Below, piece after piece: positions 45,167-54,686 of a stretch of DNA of 64,000 nucleotides. The position numbers were made by a program, and so were the translations under genes. This stretch comes from an uncultured Flavobacteriaceae bacterium (GTDB lineage: Bacteria; Bacteroidota; Bacteroidia; Flavobacteriales; Flavobacteriaceae), in NCBI GenBank assembly GCA_938010765.1, contig CALLVX010000024.1:112198-176197 (forward strand). Direction: 5' to 3'. Positions within the stretch are counted from its first letter, which is position 1. Every line of letters begins with the position of its first letter. The notes under the pieces are model-generated. The model did not search any database and was not told the DNA's origin. It saw nothing but the letters and a program-made list of their open reading frames with translations.

Positions 45167-45186
45167 TAACGACACCTTAGTGTTGT

Positions 45187-45213
45187 AAAAAGTCTCCATT
45201 GGGGGCTTTTTTT
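45187..45213 (+). terminator. Terminator after the DUF2795 gene
   Basis: An 11-bp stem (AAAAAGTCTCC at 45187-45197 against GGGGGCTTTTT at 45201-45211, including two G-T pairs) with a 3-base loop and a T tract up to 45213. It lies directly after the stop codon at 45166. A possible -7 box for secA (TAATTTTG, 45237-45244) lies just downstream. Confidence 0.7.
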
Positions 45214-45379
45214 ATGGGCTTGTCTTTCGTTTTCTGTAATTTTGGCAGTTCATGGAGGTATTTTATAGAATTCACAAAACTGGAATACCTTTTGACATGT
45301 AGAGATCAGTACCGTCCTAGACGTTAAAACCGATTCGATACCGGTAGCCCGGTGTTCTATATAAAACAGCATTCACATT

Positions 45380-48300
45380 ATGAGTTTTTTAAATTCGATA
45401 TTGAAGACCTTCGTCGGAGACAAATCAAAGAAAGATGTCAAAGAACTTGGGCCCTTGGTAGACAAGGTAAAGTCGTTCGAAGCACAACTTGAACAGTTGG
45501 ATAATGACGGACTTCGAAACAAAACTGCAGAATTCAAGGATAAGATAGCGGCCGGTTGCAAAGAGGTTGCCGATAAAATTGCCGTTTTAGAAGAAGAGGT
45601 AAAAGCTTCTACCGACATAGACAAGAACGAAGATCTCTATGCCGAGATAGATAAATTGAAGGATGAGGCCTATCGTATTTCAGAAGATACCCTGAACGAT
45701 ATACTTCCAGAAGCTTTCGCCGTGGTCAAAGAAACCGCGAAACGATTCAAGGAAAATGAAACCATTACAGTAACAGCGTCTGAATACGACCGGCAACTAT
45801 CGGGTCCTAAAGAGTATGTAGTACTCGAGGGCGACAAGGCCATTTGGAGCAATTCTTGGGATGCCGCAGGAAAGCAGGTTACCTGGGATATGGTACACTA
45901 CGATGTGCAATTGATAGGAGGTATTGCCTTGCACCAAGGAAAAATCGCCGAAATGCATACGGGAGAAGGAAAAACCTTGGTGGCCACGCTACCCCTATAT
46001 CTAAATGCCCTTGCAGGCAAAGGAGCGCATCTGGTGACCGTAAACGATTATCTCGCGAAAAGAGATAGTGCGTGGATGGCCCCTATTTTTGAATTCCACG
46101 GACTTTCTGTTGATTGTATCGATTACCATAGACCTAATTCTGAAGGTCGCCGCGCGGCTTATAATGCAGATATTACCTATGGTACCAATAACGAATTCGG
46201 TTTTGATTACTTAAGGGATAATATGGCGCATACGCCAAAAGACTTGGTACAGCGCCCGCACCATTATTCAATCGTAGATGAAGTCGATTCCGTATTGGTC
46301 GATGATGCACGTACGCCATTGATCATTTCAGGCCCCGTACCCGAAGGAGACAGGCATGAGTTTAATGAACTAAAGCCCAAAATTAATGACATCGTTCAAA
46401 AACAACGGCAACATTTGACCGGTGTTTTGGCAGAATCGAAAAAGTTGATTGCAGAGGGGAACACCAAAGACGGCGGGTTTCTATTGCTTCGTGTTCATAG
46501 AGGACTCCCAAAAAACAAAGCATTTATTAAATTCTTAAGTGAAGAAGGCGTAAAGCAGCTACTTCAAAAGACCGAGAATTTCTATATGCAAGACAACAAT
46601 CGCGAAATGCCGAAGGTAGATGAAGACCTATTGTTTGTAATCGATGAGAAAAACAATCAAATAGAGTTGACCGACCAAGGGGTCGAATATATTTCCGGGG
46701 CGCAGGACAAAGATTTCTTTGTAATGCCTGATATAGGAGGGGAAATCGCGAAAATAGAGGCCCAAAACCTTGAAATTGAAAAAGAAGCCGAATTAAAAGA
46801 AGAGCTTTTTAAAGACTTCACCATTAAAAGTGAACGTATTCATACCATGAGTCAATTACTCAAGGCATACACCTTATTCGAAAAGGATGTGGAGTATGTT
46901 GTGATGGAAAACAAGGTGATGATCGTAGATGAGCAAACGGGTCGTATTATGGACGGACGCCGCTATTCAGATGGTCTTCACCAGGCGATCGAAGCCAAGG
47001 AGAATGTAAAAATCGAAGCTCTTACGCAGACTTTTGCTACCGTTACCTTACAGAATTACTTCCGGATGTACAAAAAACTTTCCGGTATGACCGGTACGGC
47101 AATTACCGAGGCCGGAGAATTTTGGGAAATATATAAGTTGGATGTGATGGAAATCCCTACCAACCGCCCTATCGCCCGTGATGACCGAAACGATTTGATC
47201 TACAAGACCAAACGGGAAAAATACAATGCGATCATAGACGAAGTAACCAAATTATCAGAACAGGGACGACCGGTCTTGATAGGTACCACTTCGGTAGAGA
47301 TTTCAGAATTATTGTCCCGAATGCTGGGTATTCGAAAAGTAGAACACAATGTGTTGAACGCCAAGCTGCATAAAAAAGAAGCCGATGTGGTAGCCGAGGC
47401 AGGAAACGCCGGTATCGTAACCATTGCAACGAACATGGCAGGGCGAGGTACCGATATTAAACTATCAGATGCGGTAAAAGCGTCAGGTGGACTGGCCATC
47501 GTAGGTACCGAACGACATGATTCAAGAAGGGTAGACAGGCAGTTAAGAGGACGTTCGGGAAGACAAGGGGATCCAGGAAGTTCCCAATTCTATGTTTCCC
47601 TAGAAGACAACCTAATGCGGTTGTTCGGTTCGGACCGTGTCGCTAAAATGATGGATAAAATGGGCTTGGAGGAAGGTGAGGTCATTCAACATTCGATGAT
47701 GACCAAATCTATTGAACGAGCGCAGAAGAAGGTCGAGGAAAACAACTTTGGGGTTCGTAAACGATTGTTAGAATATGACGATGTCATGAATGCCCAAAGA
47801 GAGGTGGTCTACAAAAGAAGACGCCATGCCCTACAGGGAGAACGCCTAAAGGTAGATATCGCCAATATGGTATTTGATACCTGTGAAGTTATTTCCGATA
47901 CCAACAAAGCGGCCAATGACTTTAAAAACTTCGAATTTGAGCTGATTAAATACTTTTCTATTACATCCCCGATTTCGGAAGAAGATTTTGGACGTTTGGG
48001 CGTACAAGAAATGGCCAATGTTATTTACAAGACTGCTTTTGATCATTATCAAACTAAAATAGAACGCAATGCAGAGACCGCTTTCCCTGTCATTAAACAG
48101 GTATATGAGGACAATTCTAACAAATTCGAGCGCATAGTAGTCCCCTTTACAGATGGTATCAAAACCTTAAACGTGGTTACCAATCTGCAGGAGGCCTATG
48201 AATCGAACGGGAAACAATTGGTCACCGATTTTGAAAAGAACATCACTTTGGCCATTATCGATGACTCATGGAAGACCCACCTTCGAAAAATGGATGAGCT

Positions 48301-48742
48301 GAAGCAATCTGTACAGCTGGCCGTTCACGAACAAAAAGATCCATTATTGATTTACAAGTTTGAAGCTTTTGAATTGTTCAAAGGAATGATAGACAAAGTC
48401 AATAAAGAGGTGGTCTCATTCCTTTTCAAAGGGGAATTACCTACATCGAACCCGAATGAAATATCGGCCGCCCGAGAAGTGGCACGCCCAAAGGAGAATT
48501 TAAGGACCAGTAAGGAAGAAATACCGAATAGCGATGAATTGGCTGCAAGAAATAGGGCAGCCGGACAAACCCAAGGGCAACGACCTCAGGTGACCGAAAC
48601 AATTGTTCGAGAACAACCAAAAATTGGCCGAAACGACCGGGTTACAATTAAAAATATACTATCTGGTGAAAGCAAGACTCTAAAGTACAAACAGGCAGAA
48701 CCCCTAATTCAGAAAGGGGAATGGGTGTTGACCGAACATTAA
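45380..48742 (+). CDS. secA: Preprotein translocase ATPase SecA
   Basis: 1120 residues. The motor that pushes unfolded preproteins through SecYEG. Walker A is MHTGEGKTLVATLP, the DEVDSVLVDDARTP region and GRGTDIKL, GRSGRQGDPGSSQFY motif VI are present, with the preprotein cross-linking domain inserted after the first helicase domain. It is longer than E. coli SecA (901) because of insertions near residues 330-470, as in other Bacteroidota. The C-terminus ends without the usual zinc-binding CxCxSGxxxxxCH motif; the last segment (GRNDRVTIKNILSGESK) is a different conserved element. The gene is followed by a strong terminator. Confidence 0.95.
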   Translation: MSFLNSILKTFVGDKSKKDVKELGPLVDKVKSFEAQLEQLDNDGLRNKTAEFKDKIAAGCKEVADKIAVLEEEVKASTDIDKNEDLYAEIDKLKDEAYRISEDTLNDILPEAFAVVKETAKRFKENETITVTASEYDRQLSGPKEYVVLEGDKAIWSNSWDAAGKQVTWDMVHYDVQLIGGIALHQGKIAEMHTGEGKTLVATLPLYLNALAGKGAHLVTVNDYLAKRDSAWMAPIFEFHGLSVDCIDYHRPNSEGRRAAYNADITYGTNNEFGFDYLRDNMAHTPKDLVQRPHHYSIVDEVDSVLVDDARTPLIISGPVPEGDRHEFNELKPKINDIVQKQRQHLTGVLAESKKLIAEGNTKDGGFLLLRVHRGLPKNKAFIKFLSEEGVKQLLQKTENFYMQDNNREMPKVDEDLLFVIDEKNNQIELTDQGVEYISGAQDKDFFVMPDIGGEIAKIEAQNLEIEKEAELKEELFKDFTIKSERIHTMSQLLKAYTLFEKDVEYVVMENKVMIVDEQTGRIMDGRRYSDGLHQAIEAKENVKIEALTQTFATVTLQNYFRMYKKLSGMTGTAITEAGEFWEIYKLDVMEIPTNRPIARDDRNDLIYKTKREKYNAIIDEVTKLSEQGRPVLIGTTSVEISELLSRMLGIRKVEHNVLNAKLHKKEADVVAEAGNAGIVTIATNMAGRGTDIKLSDAVKASGGLAIVGTERHDSRRVDRQLRGRSGRQGDPGSSQFYVSLEDNLMRLFGSDRVAKMMDKMGLEEGEVIQHSMMTKSIERAQKKVEENNFGVRKRLLEYDDVMNAQREVVYKRRRHALQGERLKVDIANMVFDTCEVISDTNKAANDFKNFEFELIKYFSITSPISEEDFGRLGVQEMANVIYKTAFDHYQTKIERNAETAFPVIKQVYEDNSNKFERIVVPFTDGIKTLNVVTNLQEAYESNGKQLVTDFEKNITLAIIDDSWKTHLRKMDELKQSVQLAVHEQKDPLLIYKFEAFELFKGMIDKVNKEVVSFLFKGELPTSNPNEISAAREVARPKENLRTSKEEIPNSDELAARNRAAGQTQGQRPQVTETIVREQPKIGRNDRVTIKNILSGESKTLKYKQAEPLIQKGEWVLTEH

Positions 48743-48759
48743 AAATAACTTCTTTGAAG

Positions 48760-48790
48760 AAAACGGCCGCTTTTGAAAGCGGCCGTTTTT
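48760..48790 (+). terminator. secA terminator
   Basis: A GC-rich hairpin, stem 48760-48772 with 48777-48789 (core CGGCCGC), a 4-base loop and a long T tract reaching 48800. It follows the secA stop codon by 18 bases. Confidence 0.9.
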
Positions 48791-48850
48791 GTTTTTTTTT
48801 ACAACTCGCCTTTCTACTAAAAACAAGGCTTCGGAAGACAATCTATTGTT

Positions 48851-48906
48851 TTTCTATAGTGTTTCTATAGTATTTCTATGCATCTCACTCAAGGGCACTA
48901 TAGAAA
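48851..48906. repeat. Phased direct and inverted repeats before first kinase gene
   Basis: TTTCTATAGT occurs at 48851-48860 and 48862-48871, with a third partial copy (TTTCTATG) at 48873-48880, spaced 11 bases. Further on CACTATAGAAA (48896-48906) is the exact reverse complement of TTTCTATAGTG (48851-48861). Direct repeats with one helical turn spacing are typical of sites bound by two protomers on one face of DNA. They lie just upstream of the kinase promoter at 48922-48953. Confidence 0.6.
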
Positions 48907-48921
48907 TATGCATGCTATAAA

Positions 48922-48953
48922 TTGGATTTTCTAACAAAACATATTTAGCTTTA
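48922..48953 (+). promoter_or_regulatory. Promoter for first kinase gene
   Basis: TTG at 48922-48924, a 21-base spacer and TAGCTTTA at 48946-48953 (one mismatch from TAnnTTTG). The same boxes occur before the second kinase gene with a 20-base spacer and similar surrounding sequence (ATTTT after the TTG, ATTTAGCTTTAC or ATTAGCTTTAC at the -7 box). Here the start codon TTG at 48973 follows within about 20 bases. Confidence 0.5.
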
Positions 48954-48972
48954 CATAAAAAGCGACCATACT

Positions 48973-50232
48973 TTGAAAACCGACCCTACCAAGGAATCTA
49001 TTCCTAATCCTCCCCATGCTGATGCCAATCCTAAATTGGAGCAGCGACTGCGCGATAAGGTACGTTTGGTGCTGAAAGTAAATTATTTCACTTCTGTATT
49101 CTCGTTGATATTTTTTGTTCTTTGCCTTTTCTTACTTGATATTACCGAAGTGATTCCTTATGTGTTTCTTTCGTTCGGTATTCTTAATCTAATGAATACC
49201 TTCCTTTACAAATACCATAAAAACCTCACCCTCACCTACAATATAGTGTCTATCATGACGCTTACAGGAGCCATTATAATCACCCTGTTCAGCGGTGGTA
49301 TCAATAGTCCGTTTATTTTTGTGCTTGCCCTGATCGTCGTTGCCGGGTATATTACTACTAAGTCGTATGGCTCGTTGTATCTAAACTTAAACCTGTTGAT
49401 TATAGTGCTTATCTATTCTCAAAGTATTGCAGATTTTAGTTTCGTTTCGAACGTGGTGCCTGAACAATCAAGGAATCTCTTTGCATTATTGAGCGTTTTA
49501 TTTTCTGTTTATCTCCTTGGAGGGGTATTTGGTAAAAATCTATTGAGTTCACATCATAACCTCTATAAGACCAAAGACGAACTTGAAGCCAAGATTACGG
49601 AAAAAGAAACCCTTTTAAAAGAAGTACATCACCGTGTAAAAAACAATCTACAAACGGTATCGAGTCTCTTAAGCCTTCAATCGCGCAACAATCAAGATGT
49701 AAAAGTAAAAGAACTTCTAAAAAGCAGTCAGAATAGGGTTATTTCGATGGCCATGGTACATGAAATGCTATACATGCGAGAAGATATCGGAAAAATTGAG
49801 TACAAATCGTATGTGCAAGAACTGGCCGAATATCTTATTAGATCTATCAAAGGAACCAGTAGCAATATTACCCTGGATATCGATATCCCAGATTTAAAAC
49901 TGAATATAGATACTGCTATTCCGTTGGGGCTTCTCATTAATGAGGCGGTTACCAATGCCCTGAAATACGGAATCGTAGATGACAGCAAAGGAGAAATATT
50001 CATCAAACTAAGAAAAGATGATCAAGATGAGTATGTACTTAACATTGGCGATGACGGCGTAGGTTTTGCCGAAGAAGTCAACCATAAAACAACCAAATCA
50101 CTAGGATTAAAATTAATTCACAATCTGGCCCGCCAACTGCGCGGATCTATCATCCGAGATCTTTCAAAAAAAGGAACGCACTATGTTGTGAAATTTCGAG
50201 AAATTAGTGATCAGATTCCCTCAATGGCCTAA
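48973..50232 (+). CDS. Sensor histidine kinase (HisKA_2/HATPase), copy 1
   Basis: 419 residues, starting with a TTG; a stop in the same frame lies 27 bases earlier and no in-frame ATG exists before the core. Residues 30-190 contain six hydrophobic segments. After them a coiled-coil linker (DELEAKITEKETLLK) leads to the H-box VHHRVKNNLQTVSSLLSLQ (His phosphorylation site, HisKA_2 type) and a HATPase with INEAVTNALKYG (N box) and IGDDGVGF (G1 box), GLKLIHNLARQL (G2). No receiver or regulator gene is close, so partner unknown. The neighbouring gene is a close copy. Confidence 0.87.
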   Translation: MKTDPTKESIPNPPHADANPKLEQRLRDKVRLVLKVNYFTSVFSLIFFVLCLFLLDITEVIPYVFLSFGILNLMNTFLYKYHKNLTLTYNIVSIMTLTGAIIITLFSGGINSPFIFVLALIVVAGYITTKSYGSLYLNLNLLIIVLIYSQSIADFSFVSNVVPEQSRNLFALLSVLFSVYLLGGVFGKNLLSSHHNLYKTKDELEAKITEKETLLKEVHHRVKNNLQTVSSLLSLQSRNNQDVKVKELLKSSQNRVISMAMVHEMLYMREDIGKIEYKSYVQELAEYLIRSIKGTSSNITLDIDIPDLKLNIDTAIPLGLLINEAVTNALKYGIVDDSKGEIFIKLRKDDQDEYVLNIGDDGVGFAEEVNHKTTKSLGLKLIHNLARQLRGSIIRDLSKKGTHYVVKFREISDQIPSMA

Positions 50233-50288
50233 AATGAAGAAAAATTCTTTTTTCAAGACCTTTCTTTAACGAATTTTTAATTTTCATG

Positions 50289-50319
50289 TTGATTTTATTC
50301 AGAAACATGATTAGCTTTA
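50289..50319 (+). promoter_or_regulatory. Promoter for second kinase gene
   Basis: TTG at 50289-50291, a 20-base spacer and TAGCTTTA at 50312-50319. It shares with the promoter before copy 1 the same -33 and -7 boxes and a similar short surround (TTGATTTT..., ...ATTAGCTTTAC), so it was probably duplicated with the gene. The start codon is 131 bp further on, which is unusually far compared with copy 1. Confidence 0.5.
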
Positions 50320-50450
50320 CGACAGAATCGACCTACGCGTACCAAGCCGGAATGACTTTTTAGCCGTTGTACCCATTCTCGATTCTACCAGCCTCTAAAA
50401 TTTTACCCTCTTAACTAGGATGAATTATGTCTGCGCGGTAAATAGGCACC

Positions 50451-51665
50451 ATGAAAAACTCCCCAAGAAAACGGTCGAGGGTCGATGACAAGACACAGCT
50501 GTTATTAAAGTTTAATTACGTTTCGGCCATATTAAGTCTTGTTTTTGGGTTGGTGTGCTATTTTGCGCTTTCCATAACGGGAATAGTCCCTATTGTCTTT
50601 TTCACATACTCTGTATTAAATTTTATCAATGCATTTGCATTCAATAAACATGGGAATCTCATGGCAATGGCAATCATTACCTCCTTACTTTCGCTACTAA
50701 GTACACTACTAATTACTTTTTATAGCGGGGGGATACAAAGCCCGTTTATTTTTGTTTTAGGTCTAATAGTACTGGCTGGGTACATTTCTACAAGTGTCTT
50801 TGGGCGAATCTACCTCTCTGCCATTATCACGGTAATCGTTTTAATTTTTCTGCTAACAGTAGTGGCTCCCCCATGGGTAGTTGATACGGTTCCTGATAAA
50901 TCAAAAGACTTTTTTAGCCTTATGAGCTTGTTGTTTTCAGTGTATTTGCTAGGCGGTATCTTCGGAAAAAACCTTCTTAAGACCCATCATCGCCTTAACC
51001 GTACCAAAAGAAAGGTTGAAACCAAAATACAGGAAAAGGAAACCTTGCTCAAGGAAGTACACCACCGAGTAAAAAATAATCTACAAACGATTTCAAGTTT
51101 GTTAAGTCTTCAACTTCGCAACATCGACGATGATGCTATAAAAAAAATGTTACGCAGCAGTCAAAACCGGGTAATCGCCATGGCGATGATTCATGAAATG
51201 TTGTATCTGCGAGAAGACAACTCCCAGATAGACTATGGAAATTATGTACGCGAATTGGTCGAATATTTAGTACGATCCGTAAAAGGTACCAGTGCCAATG
51301 TTAGCATAGATATCGATATTCCTAATATGAAATTTAATATCGATACGGCCATCCCACTTGGTTTATTGGTAAATGAAGCGGTGACCAATACCCTTAAATA
51401 CGGAATCTTAAATGACAGTAAAGGATCCATTTTCATACGAATGCGAAAAAGTGAACAAGACGATTTTATTTTGAATATTGGTGATAATGGTGTTGGTTTC
51501 TCTAAGGAAATCACTCATAAAACATCCAAGTCGTTAGGCCTTAAATTGATTCATAACCTCGTACGCCAATTACAAGGATCTCTGATACGAGACGTTTCAA
51601 AAAAAGGGACTCATTATATTATCCGTTTTCGAGAAATTAGAGAACAAATCCCTGTTGTTAGCTAG
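50451..51665 (+). CDS. Sensor histidine kinase (HisKA_2/HATPase), copy 2
   Basis: 404 residues with an ATG start and the same plan as copy 1: six membrane segments, coiled coil, H-box VHHRVKNNLQTISSLLSLQ, HATPase boxes VNEAVTNTLKYG and IGDNGVGF. Over the last 210 residues the two are near-identical in the H-box and ATP-binding blocks, whereas the membrane sensor parts differ more, suggesting a tandem duplication followed by change in what is sensed. No response regulator gene is adjacent. Confidence 0.87.
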   Translation: MKNSPRKRSRVDDKTQLLLKFNYVSAILSLVFGLVCYFALSITGIVPIVFFTYSVLNFINAFAFNKHGNLMAMAIITSLLSLLSTLLITFYSGGIQSPFIFVLGLIVLAGYISTSVFGRIYLSAIITVIVLIFLLTVVAPPWVVDTVPDKSKDFFSLMSLLFSVYLLGGIFGKNLLKTHHRLNRTKRKVETKIQEKETLLKEVHHRVKNNLQTISSLLSLQLRNIDDDAIKKMLRSSQNRVIAMAMIHEMLYLREDNSQIDYGNYVRELVEYLVRSVKGTSANVSIDIDIPNMKFNIDTAIPLGLLVNEAVTNTLKYGILNDSKGSIFIRMRKSEQDDFILNIGDNGVGFSKEITHKTSKSLGLKLIHNLVRQLQGSLIRDVSKKGTHYIIRFREIREQIPVVS

Positions 51666-51975
51666 GAAAGGTACGTCTGATACTGCTATTTAAAATTCCT
51701 AAAAAATCAAATACCCTTACCGTAAACTGCTTCGGGGTAAACCCACAAGGCATTCAAAGGAAATTTAACATTGATTTCGACGCAGGCCTGTCTGTACACT
51801 TGTCGTTCAGACGCCGTGGCATTATAAATCTCGATTATCGAGTAAAAAAATACTGCCCGCTATATAACAAGGCAAATTCTCTCAAATCGTTTAAAGAACA
51901 GCGTTAAGGCCACTTTTAGCCACGGAGTATTACCAATTTATACCTATATTTAGTCGGCTAATTAAAAACTATTAC
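51662..51975. other. 314-bp region with an odd open frame, no called gene
   Basis: From 51662 to 51904 the + strand has an open frame of 81 codons with no ATG; its middle reads NCFGVNPQGIQRKFNIDFDA. The - strand is open across much of the same stretch. Lack of a start on both strands, plus the unusually protein-like text, suggest a decayed or repeated element rather than a gene. A perfect 13-bp inverted element CTCGATTATCGAG sits at 51831-51843. The remaining bases to 51975 hold the promoter of the peptidase gene. Confidence 0.35.
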
Positions 51976-54510
51976 ATGCTCAAAAACCTACTCGTTCTAC
52001 TGCTCTTTTGCAGCAGCTATACGTTTTCGCAAGATTATTTTTTAGAAAAATACAAACCCTTCAATGCTGATATCCCCTCACCAGAAGCCTTCTTAGGGTA
52101 TGGAATTGGGGAACATCACACCCGGCACGATCAAATCGTCGCTTATTTAGAAAAGCTAGCGGAGCTTTCAGACAGGGCCAGTATTCAATACTATGGTAAG
52201 ACACATGAAGGACGTAAGTTGGTTATTTTGGCCATTAGTACTCCTGAAAATCAAGCAAACCTTTCAGGTCTTCAAAAACAACATTTGGTCTTTACGGACC
52301 CTAGCCAAAATGTTTCAAACTACAACGATATCCCTATTTTCATCAACCTCGCATATAATGTGCATGGCAATGAACCTTCTAGTTCTGAAGCCGCACTCTT
52401 AAGCGCCTATACCTTTGTCGCTTCAGAGAGTCAAGAAGTAAAAAATTATGTAAAAAATGCGATTATTTTCATCGACCCTACCATTAACCCCGATGGGCGT
52501 GATCGCCATACCCAATGGGCCAACACCTACCAGGGCACACCGAACGTATCAGACCCCCAAGATGCTGAACATAATGAGTATTGGCCAGGCGGACGAACGA
52601 ATCATTATTGGTTTGATCTGAATCGCGATTGGCTTTTAGGTATCAACCCCGAAAGCAGGGGAAAGCTTAAATGGTATCACCAATGGTACCCAAATGTAGT
52701 GACCGATTTTCATGAAATGGGGAGCCAAAGCACCTATTTCTTTGAGCCAATGAAAGCCAATGGATCGTTGAACCCTATTATGCCCAAGCAGAACTATGAG
52801 GACCTCAACAACCTTTTTGGGGCCGAATTTGCCAAAGCCCTCGACAGTATTGGATCGTTTTATTTCTCTAAAGAAGTTTTTGACGGTACATACCCCGGCT
52901 ATGGATCCTCTTACCCCGACCTGCAGGGCGGATTAGGTCTCTTGTTCGAACAAGCAAGCTCACGCGGACATGAACAAAAAACGGCCTTTGGAAAAATCAC
53001 CTTCCCCTTTACTATTCGAAACCAATATACTTCGAGCCTTACCACCGTTAAAACAGCCGTTAAGAACAAGGTATATATGCGTCAATACCAACAGCGTTTT
53101 TTTAAAAGCGCGCTGGCTCGTGCAGGAAAAAGCAACATAAAAGGGTATTCTTTCGGAGACTCCCATGATCAGAATCGGACCAAGGCGTTTATTGATAAGC
53201 TCTTATTGCATCAAATCGAAGTATACCGTTCTGGTAATGAATTTGTAGTACCTACTCGACAGCCGCAATATCGCATGGTTCAGACCATGTTCGAAACCTA
53301 TACCAAGTATAGGGATAGTGTATATTATGATGCTTCTGCCTGGTCGGTGGCCAATTTTTACAATATGAAATACCGCCCGACAACTTCCTTAAAGCAAGGA
53401 GAACGAATAACTACTACCGATGGATTGATTTCCGTAAGGCCGGTTCAAAAATCGGGCTACGCTTATTTAATTGATTGGGACGATTACAATGCGCCTGCTG
53501 TTTTGAACTATCTTCAAGAAAATGGCTTGGTACTGTCATCGGCGTTCAAACCATTTACGGCAAAAGTAGGATCGGGAACACATAGTTTTAACTACGGCAC
53601 CCTGGTACTTCCCGTATCGTTGCAGAAGAAAGATACCACTACCATATTCGAACTTTTGCAAAAAGCACAAAAAACCTATCAAGTACCTATATATGCGGTA
53701 AATTCTGGTTACAATTTAAAAGGAGTGGATTTGGGAAGTAGCTTTGTGCGCCCTATAAAAAAACCGAAAGCCATGATGCTTATCGGAGAAGGAACCCGAT
53801 CCTATGAGGCCGGAGAAGTATGGCACCTTTTAGATACCCGGGTGGGCATGCCAATTACTAAAATACCGATGCGCAATTTCGATAGGACCAACTTTGACCT
53901 ATATACCACTCTGGTACTAGTCGGAGGACGCTATCGATTAAGCGAAAAACAACAGAAAAAAATTAAGGATTGGACCAGCAAAGGCAATACGTTGATTACA
54001 ATCGGTACAGCTTCTAAATGGGCGATAGAGAAAAAATTGGTCAAGGAAAAACTAACCGATGCCAAAAAAGACACTTTGAAGAAAGACAGCGTCAAAACTG
54101 TAATACGAAAACCGTATGTTGATGCAGGTGCGAATATTGGTAAAGAAAGTGTGGGTGGCATTATCCTAAAAGTAGATTTGGACACCACGCATCCATTGGC
54201 ATTTGGCTATCATGACAAGACCATTCCTGTATACAAGAACAATACTGTTTGGCTACGCCCGAGTAAAAGCCCCTATGCTACGGTTGCAAAGTATAGTAAA
54301 AATGCGCTTATCGATGGTTTTATCACTAAAAAGAATACCGATGAAAACCTAAGGCCCTCTGCCTCTGTATTGGTAAGTAAAGTAGGCCGTGGCCGTGTGG
54401 TACTGTTTGCCGACAATCCAAACTTTAGAGGAAGCTGGTACGGTACCAACCGTTTATTCTTAAATGCCATTTTCTTAGGGGATAAAATCAATGTCCCCCT
54501 AGAAGATTAG
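51976..54510 (+). CDS. Secreted M14-family zinc carboxypeptidase
   Basis: 844 residues. A signal peptide (LVLLLFCSSYTFSQ) is followed by an M14 domain: AYNVHGNEPSSSEAALL supplies the first His and Glu zinc ligands, and TDFHEMGSQSTYFFEP the His region after the core; the catalytic Glu probably lies in LLFEQASSRGHEQ. The second half is a long beta-rich tail with an S9/M14-associated pattern. It would trim peptides outside the inner membrane. A secreted amidohydrolase follows 176 bp downstream. Substrate unknown. Confidence 0.85.
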   Translation: MLKNLLVLLLFCSSYTFSQDYFLEKYKPFNADIPSPEAFLGYGIGEHHTRHDQIVAYLEKLAELSDRASIQYYGKTHEGRKLVILAISTPENQANLSGLQKQHLVFTDPSQNVSNYNDIPIFINLAYNVHGNEPSSSEAALLSAYTFVASESQEVKNYVKNAIIFIDPTINPDGRDRHTQWANTYQGTPNVSDPQDAEHNEYWPGGRTNHYWFDLNRDWLLGINPESRGKLKWYHQWYPNVVTDFHEMGSQSTYFFEPMKANGSLNPIMPKQNYEDLNNLFGAEFAKALDSIGSFYFSKEVFDGTYPGYGSSYPDLQGGLGLLFEQASSRGHEQKTAFGKITFPFTIRNQYTSSLTTVKTAVKNKVYMRQYQQRFFKSALARAGKSNIKGYSFGDSHDQNRTKAFIDKLLLHQIEVYRSGNEFVVPTRQPQYRMVQTMFETYTKYRDSVYYDASAWSVANFYNMKYRPTTSLKQGERITTTDGLISVRPVQKSGYAYLIDWDDYNAPAVLNYLQENGLVLSSAFKPFTAKVGSGTHSFNYGTLVLPVSLQKKDTTTIFELLQKAQKTYQVPIYAVNSGYNLKGVDLGSSFVRPIKKPKAMMLIGEGTRSYEAGEVWHLLDTRVGMPITKIPMRNFDRTNFDLYTTLVLVGGRYRLSEKQQKKIKDWTSKGNTLITIGTASKWAIEKKLVKEKLTDAKKDTLKKDSVKTVIRKPYVDAGANIGKESVGGIILKVDLDTTHPLAFGYHDKTIPVYKNNTVWLRPSKSPYATVAKYSKNALIDGFITKKNTDENLRPSASVLVSKVGRGRVVLFADNPNFRGSWYGTNRLFLNAIFLGDKINVPLED

Positions 54511-54523
54511 GTTTGAGGAAAAA

Positions 54524-54574
54524 ACAAATTCAAATACAAACGACAAATTCAAATACAAACTCATAACTCATAAC
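54524..54574 (+). repeat. Short tandem repeats after the M14 gene
   Basis: ACAAATTCAAATACAAAC occurs twice (54524-54541 and 54543-54560), separated by one base, followed by TCATAAC twice in tandem (54561-54574). A dimeric pattern in a non-coding stretch; no function is proposed. Confidence 0.7.
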
Positions 54575-54686
54575 TTTTTCGCTGATTACTGATTAGTATT
54601 AATAGATAATATATTCAAACACAAGACCACGAGCGAAACGCTTCATAGAATTAAAAAAACGAACTCTTACCTATAAAAACCAACCA

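Noticed and set aside
52941..52954. TTGTTCGAACAA as another regulon site
   Set aside because: It lies inside the M14 coding region and its half-sites are in the opposite order to the consensus.
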